Origin: Pseudomonadota bacterium
Lineage (GTDB): Bacteria > Pseudomonadota > Alphaproteobacteria > Rhizobiales > Rhizobiaceae
Reading direction: 5' to 3'
Assembly (NCBI GenBank): GCA_023387715.1
Contig: JAEWHQ010000004.1
Coordinates: 1-10,495, forward strand
DNA: 10,495 nucleotides
Shown piece by piece: positions 6,492 through 10,495 of the stretch. The notes below the pieces were generated by a model. That model was given only the letters and a program-made list of their open reading frames with translations. It searched no databases and was not told the origin of the DNA. Position 1 is the first letter of the stretch, and the number at the start of each line of letters is the position of its first letter. The position numbers and the translations under genes are program-made.

Positions 6492-7610
6492 TTGGATCGG
6501 AGAAATTTCACCAAGTCGCTCATCGGCCTTGGCGCTGCGAGTGTCGGCACTGTCATGTCGGCTGGCATGACAAATGCTGCACAGACGAAGGAAACTGCGA
6601 TGGAACTGACACCACTGCTGGGCGGCTCGATTGTTGACGTGCCGGGCATCAAACTTGGCCACCACACACTTTCCACCCGTCCGACCGGCTGTAGCGTTCT
6701 TTTATGTGAAGAAGGCGCAACAGCAGGCGTTGATGTGCGCGGTTCTGCACCCGGCACCCGTGAAACCGACCTGCTCGACCCGATCAACATGGTTGATCGC
6801 GTCCATGCAATTATGCTTTCAGGCGGCAGTGCTTATGGTCTGGATGCCGCCAGCGGCGTGATGCGTTATTTAGAAGAAAACAAGATCGGTTTTAAAATCG
6901 GCAATGGCGTCGTGCCGATTGTTCCGGCAGCAATTCTGATGGATCTGGGCGTTGGTGACTTCTCCATCCGCCCTGATGCCGAAGCCGGTTATCAGGCCTG
7001 TCTTGCAGCCAATGCCACAGAGAGCGCTGAAGGTAATGTGGGTGCCGGTGCCGGTGCAACCGTTGGCAAAATGTTTGGCCCTGACTTCTCCATGAAGGGT
7101 GGTCTTGGTACTGCCAGCTATAAAGTTCCGGGCACGGAAGTGGTTGTTGGTGCGATTGTTGCTGTCAACGCCGTCGGCGATGTTTACGATCCGCGCACAA
7201 ACCAGATCATTGCCGGTGCACGCAATGAAAACGGCAACGGCTTCCGCGACACCGTTGGCGCAATCATGAATGGCCGCAATGTGGTGAAAGCCGTCGGCGC
7301 TAACACCACCATTGGTGCGATTGCCACCAACGTGCCTTTCAATAAAGCACAGCTGAAGAAAATCGCTGAAATGGCGCATGACGGCTTTGCCCGCAGCATC
7401 AACCCGATCCACACCATGTCAGATGGCGACACTATTTTCGCGGTTTCCACCGGCAAGCTGGAAGGTGTTGAAGGCAATGTCACCGCCATCGGCACGATTG
7501 CAGCTTTCGTGATGGCACAGGCTGTTGCGCGTGCAGTTATGGCTGCTGAAAGCTTGACTGAGTATAATCTGCCGGCATGGCGTGATTATGTAGCCAAAGC
7601 TTCCAACTAA
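6492..7610 (+). CDS. P1/S58 (DmpA/NylC-type) self-processing aminopeptidase or amidase with Tat-like signal
   Basis: A 372-residue Ntn-type hydrolase of the DmpA/NylC group, which hydrolyses amino-terminal amide bonds (D-amino acid amides, beta-peptides or omega-amino oligomers, depending on the member). The core begins at about residue 46 (SIVDVPGIKLGHH). Precursors cut themselves before the nucleophile; here the site reads GAN271-T272-TIG. Compared from memory with NylC (K189, N219, T267, D306, D308), equivalents stand at K193, N226, T272, D311 and D313 with nearly the same spacing, so it should be active. The N-terminus carries DRRNFTK followed by a hydrophobic stretch (about 9-26) and TNA-AQ, a Tat-like export signal. 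TTG 6492 is chosen for GGAGG 7 bases upstream; internal ATG 6600 (residue 37) also has a good site. It is the last gene of the catabolic operon, 119 bp after the ATPase. It probably releases the importable or degradable unit. Specificity is unknown. Confidence 0.92.
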   Translation: MDRRNFTKSLIGLGAASVGTVMSAGMTNAAQTKETAMELTPLLGGSIVDVPGIKLGHHTLSTRPTGCSVLLCEEGATAGVDVRGSAPGTRETDLLDPINMVDRVHAIMLSGGSAYGLDAASGVMRYLEENKIGFKIGNGVVPIVPAAILMDLGVGDFSIRPDAEAGYQACLAANATESAEGNVGAGAGATVGKMFGPDFSMKGGLGTASYKVPGTEVVVGAIVAVNAVGDVYDPRTNQIIAGARNENGNGFRDTVGAIMNGRNVVKAVGANTTIGAIATNVPFNKAQLKKIAEMAHDGFARSINPIHTMSDGDTIFAVSTGKLEGVEGNVTAIGTIAAFVMAQAVARAVMAAESLTEYNLPAWRDYVAKASN

Positions 7611-7622
7611 TCAGCAATATGA

Positions 7623-7660
7623 AAAAAGCCCCGCTCTGAGATTTCAGAGCGGGGCTTTTT
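7623..7660. terminator. Strong bidirectional rho-independent terminator
   Basis: AAAAAGCCCCGCTCTGA (7623-7639) pairs perfectly with TCAGAGCGGGGCTTTTT (7644-7660) around a GATT loop. The core is a 12-bp GC-rich stem with an A-run before and a T-run after, so it terminates in both directions. It starts 12 bp after the peptidase stop and lies 19 bp beyond the lptE stop, so it serves both converging operons. Confidence 0.95.
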
Positions 7661-7679
7661 ATTAAACTTGTTTTGAGGC

Positions 7680-8255
7680 TTAAAGCTTCGACAAATCTTG
7701 TGCCAGTGACAAGAAAATCTGCTCGGCCAATTCATCAGCAGCACGTTTTTGTGCGTCACGTTCAGCACGCAAGTTTGCAAATTCCTGACGCGGACGGTCA
7801 AAGGAAGCAAAAACCGTGCGCTTGCCACGAGCAACCGGTTTGCCCTGATTATCCAGCAAAACATAATCAGATGACGCACGAACAGAACCAGCCGAAGGGC
7901 GGCCGGTGCGGTCTGTTCTTTCACCGACATCAACAACGACAGCATCAACCGTCGACTTGTTCAAACCCATCCGCAGCTTGTAGGCCGGATATTGCGGCTC
8001 ACCCGCTCCGCCGCCAAGCAAGAAGATCAGACGGTTGCGCACAGCCTGCTGAAAAATGTCGTTAGCCGGCTCAATCGAAACCGACGCCAGTTTGGAACGC
8101 ATATCCGGCGTAACACCGGCACCAATTTCCCCCGCACCGCCGCCTGAATAAAGCGGCTGTACGGTACATCCGGCAACAGCTACAGCCATTACCGCAATAG
8201 CAATAAGGCTGCGAACCGGTGAAGTGACTTTTTTAATGCAGTCAGGCAACGACAT
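7680..8255 (-). CDS. lptE: LPS-assembly lipoprotein LptE
   Basis: A 191-residue outer-membrane lipoprotein that would plug and help assemble the LptD barrel for LPS export. Residues 1-29 form a lipoprotein signal: positively charged n-region (KK, R), hydrophobic core about 17-28, then lipobox VAGC with the lipidated Cys at 30. The mature part has a Gly-rich start ([10 protein letters not shown]) and an alpha/beta body, and ends in a charged helix. Sequence similarity to LptE families is weak in general, so the call rests largely on size, lipobox and position directly after leuS, the standard alphaproteobacterial arrangement. ATG 8255 lies inside the end of leuS (14-bp overlap) with AAGGA 6 bases upstream, so translational coupling is likely. 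The strong terminator follows, making it the last gene of this transcript. In many Rhizobiales holA follows here; it is absent at this spot. Confidence 0.88.
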   Translation of the reverse strand: MSLPDCIKKVTSPVRSLIAIAVMAVAVAGCTVQPLYSGGGAGEIGAGVTPDMRSKLASVSIEPANDIFQQAVRNRLIFLLGGGAGEPQYPAYKLRMGLNKSTVDAVVVDVGERTDRTGRPSAGSVRASSDYVLLDNQGKPVARGKRTVFASFDRPRQEFANLRAERDAQKRAADELAEQIFLSLAQDLSKL

Positions 8256-10495
8256 TGACGATCCTTTGTGGCACTACAATGATCTTTTTAGGTGCGTTAC
8301 CCTGAAGGGCATGTTTCACGAAATCGAGTTCGAGCACCGCTTGCTGGATAGCAGATTGATCTGCATCGCGTGCGATTGTCAAATCCCCTTTTCGTTTACC
8401 GTTGATTTGAACAGGTAAAACCACATCATTTTCAACAATCAATGCCTGATTGAACTGAGGCCATGATGCTTCAGACACCAGTGTCGCTTCACCATTAATG
8501 GTGCCGCCCAGTGTTTTGGAGCATTCTTCAGCCAGATGCGGCATCATTGGCGCGATCATAACCAGCAGAATTTCAATGGCTTCGCGAACTGCACTCTTCA
8601 ATGCATCATCGGCTTCGCCGTTTTTAACCTGCTGCAAGGCACCTGAAAGCGCATTCACCAGTTCATAAAGACGGGCAACGGCACGGTTGAAGGCGAGCTT
8701 TTCCAAATCTTCGCCAACAGCCTGCAACACTTTATGCGCAGCCTTGGAAACCTGAGCTGCATCACCTTCCAGTGCTGCCTTTGGTGCAACATTCTTCAAA
8801 GCATCAGCAGCTTCGCTGACCACGCGCCAAACGCGCTGTACAAAACGATGCGCACCTTCTGCACCTGCTTCTGTCCAGATCACGTCACGCTCCGGCGGGC
8901 TGTCGGAAAGCATGAACCAGCGTGCTGTGTCAGCACCATAAGACGAAATAATATCATCTGGGTCGACAACGTTTTTCTTCGACTTCGACATTTTTTCAAT
9001 CGAGCCGATGTCAACTTTCGCGCCTGTATCAAGCATTGTGGCAACACGCACACCATCCTGCTCGTCAAAACGGATTTCAGCCGGTGATACCCACTGACCA
9101 TCACATTTATAGGTTTCGTGCACTACCATACCTTGTGTGAACAAGCCCTTGAACGGCTCTTCCACATTCAGGTGACCGGTCGCTTTCATCGCACGGGTAA
9201 AGAAGCGCGAATAAAGCAAATGCAGGATCGCGTGCTCAATACCGCCGATATACTGATCAACCGGCAGCCAGCCATCAACGGCTTTCAGATTGGTTGGTTC
9301 ATTTTCAAACGGCGCGGTAAAGCGTGCAAAATACCATGATGAATCGACAAATGTGTCCATCGTATCGGTTTCACGACGGGCATCACCACCACAGCTCGGG
9401 CATTTCACATGACGCCAGCTTTCATGGCGGTCAAGCGGGTTACCCGGACGGTCAAAAGTCACATCATCCGGCAGTTTGACTGGCAGGTCAGCACGACCAA
9501 CCGGCTGCACACCGCAGGCATCACAATGGATCATCGGGATCGGGCAACCCCAATAACGCTGACGGGAAATACCCCAGTCACGCAAACGGAACTGAACCTT
9601 ACGCTTGCCCTGTGGCTGGCCATTAAGCTGCTGTGCTTCCAGCTTTTCAGCAACTTTTTGGAATGCCTCCTGTGGGGTCAAACCATCAAGGAACTGCGAG
9701 TTGAAGATGATGCCATCATCAGAATAAGCATCTTTATCAACACTGAATGTTGCTGCATCTGCACCTTTTGGCAATACGACAGGACGTACCGGCAATGAGT
9801 ATTTATTGGCAAAATCCAAGTCGCGCTGATCATGCGCAGGGCAACCGAAAACAGCGCCTGTACCATATTCCATCAGCACGAAATTAGCGACATAAACCGG
9901 CAAGGTCCAGTTGTCGTCAAATGGATGCTTGACGCGAAGACCTGTATCGAAACCCTGCTTCTCAATGGTTTCAAGTGTCGCCACGGAAGTACCATGATGA
10001 TGGCACTCAGCGATAAAGTCGGTCAAAGCTGCATTATTAGGCGCGAGTTTTTTGGCCAGCGGATGATCCGCAGCAATCGCGATAAAAGATGCACCAAACA
10101 AAGTGTCCGGACGGGTAGTGTAAACTTCAATCTCACCCGCTTCGCCACTCTTTGCATCAAGTTCAAAGCGCAGTTGCAGACCTTCGGATTTACCAATCCA
10201 GTTTTTCTGCATCAGGCGGACTTTTTCAGGCCACTGGTCAAGCGTATCAAGTGCTGCCAACAGCTCTTCATTATAATCGGTGATTTTAAAGAACCACTGG
10301 GTCAGTTCACGCTGCTCAACCAGAGCGCCGGAACGCCAGCCACGACCATCCACCACCTGCTCATTGGCAAGCACTGTGTTGTCAACCGGATCCCAGTTTA
10401 CTTTTGAGGTTTTACGGGTCACCAGACCCTTTTCAAACATATCAAGGAACAGCATCTGCTGGCGATGGTAATAATCCACATCGCAGGTCGCAAAT
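8242..10495 (-). CDS. leuS: Leucyl-tRNA synthetase, partial (N-terminus beyond window end)
   Basis: Class I aminoacyl-tRNA synthetase charging tRNA-Leu in the cytoplasm. About 750 C-terminal residues are present; the frame runs open off the right edge ([13 protein letters not shown] region), so the start codon and the N-terminal ATP-binding HIGH motif are not in the window. Visible landmarks in order: VNWDP and [16 protein letters not shown] at the entry to the editing domain; the editing-site threonines TTRPDT (10102-10119); [15 protein letters not shown] with the discriminating Asp; a Cys-rich zinc-type insert (CDACG ... CPSCGG); [10 protein letters not shown]; the catalytic KMSKS loop (8980-8994); and the anticodon-binding and leucine-specific C-terminal domains ending QRIVNVVA. 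All visible functional motifs look intact, including editing. It overlaps lptE by 14 bp and runs in the same direction, so they share a transcript. The identification is secure. Confidence 0.98.
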   Translation of the reverse strand, partial: FATCDVDYYHRQQMLFLDMFEKGLVTRKTSKVNWDPVDNTVLANEQVVDGRGWRSGALVEQRELTQWFFKITDYNEELLAALDTLDQWPEKVRLMQKNWIGKSEGLQLRFELDAKSGEAGEIEVYTTRPDTLFGASFIAIAADHPLAKKLAPNNAALTDFIAECHHHGTSVATLETIEKQGFDTGLRVKHPFDDNWTLPVYVANFVLMEYGTGAVFGCPAHDQRDLDFANKYSLPVRPVVLPKGADAATFSVDKDAYSDDGIIFNSQFLDGLTPQEAFQKVAEKLEAQQLNGQPQGKRKVQFRLRDWGISRQRYWGCPIPMIHCDACGVQPVGRADLPVKLPDDVTFDRPGNPLDRHESWRHVKCPSCGGDARRETDTMDTFVDSSWYFARFTAPFENEPTNLKAVDGWLPVDQYIGGIEHAILHLLYSRFFTRAMKATGHLNVEEPFKGLFTQGMVVHETYKCDGQWVSPAEIRFDEQDGVRVATMLDTGAKVDIGSIEKMSKSKKNVVDPDDIISSYGADTARWFMLSDSPPERDVIWTEAGAEGAHRFVQRVWRVVSEAADALKNVAPKAALEGDAAQVSKAAHKVLQAVGEDLEKLAFNRAVARLYELVNALSGALQQVKNGEADDALKSAVREAIEILLVMIAPMMPHLAEECSKTLGGTINGEATLVSEASWPQFNQALIVENDVVLPVQINGKRKGDLTIARDADQSAIQQAVLELDFVKHALQGNAPKKIIVVPQRIVNVVA

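Noticed and set aside
9832..10407. 191-codon plus-strand open frame opposite leuS
   Set aside because: Antisense to highly conserved leuS coding sequence; no motif or initiation signal.
1..10495. Mobile element, phage gene, CRISPR array or tRNA
   Set aside because: No transposase, integrase, terminal repeats, spaced direct repeats or tRNA-like cloverleaf were found by reading both strands.

Overview
The window looks like a chromosomal segment of an alphaproteobacterium, most likely Rhizobiales (Brucellaceae or Rhizobiaceae relatives). The basis is a leuS-lptE pair overlapping by 14 bp, plus a catabolic cluster whose parts (COG3964 amidohydrolase, SelA-like PLP enzyme, dipeptide-type ABC transporter) I associate with Agrobacterium and Ochrobactrum. 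Base composition is near half GC. That is lower than I expect for Brucella or Rhizobium, so I do not name a genus. No rRNA, tRNA, CRISPR array, insertion sequence or phage gene is visible. No gap between genes exceeds 300 bases.

Layout. (a) 1-2276, plus strand: the end of a DppC-type permease, a COG3964-type metal-dependent amidohydrolase 4 bp downstream, then, after a strong hairpin, a RidA-family protein. (b) 2289-3125, minus strand: an IclR-family regulator, convergent with ridA and 12 bp from it. (c) 3126-3293: a divergent control region with two perfect 10+10 inverted repeats. (d) 3294-7610, plus strand: a SelA/DgaE-like PLP enzyme, a double-ATPase ABC protein, and a P1/DmpA/NylC-type self-processing peptidase with a Tat-like signal and a TTG start. 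(e) 7623-7660: a strong bidirectional terminator. (f) 7680-10495, minus strand: lptE and a leuS that runs off the window.

How it fits together (inference). Regions a-d read as one IclR-controlled pathway for taking up and breaking down a peptide-like or N-acylated amino compound. The P1 peptidase would trim the substrate in the periplasm or, from an internal start, in the cytoplasm. The Dpp-like transporter would import it and the amidohydrolase would remove an acyl group. The PLP enzyme would eliminate ammonia or another group, and RidA would hydrolyse the enamine/imine released. The transporter's binding protein and first permease are expected just left of the window. The natural substrate of such clusters is, to my knowledge, not established. 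This is the best candidate here for an undescribed system. Regions e-f are housekeeping: leucyl-tRNA charging and LPS export.
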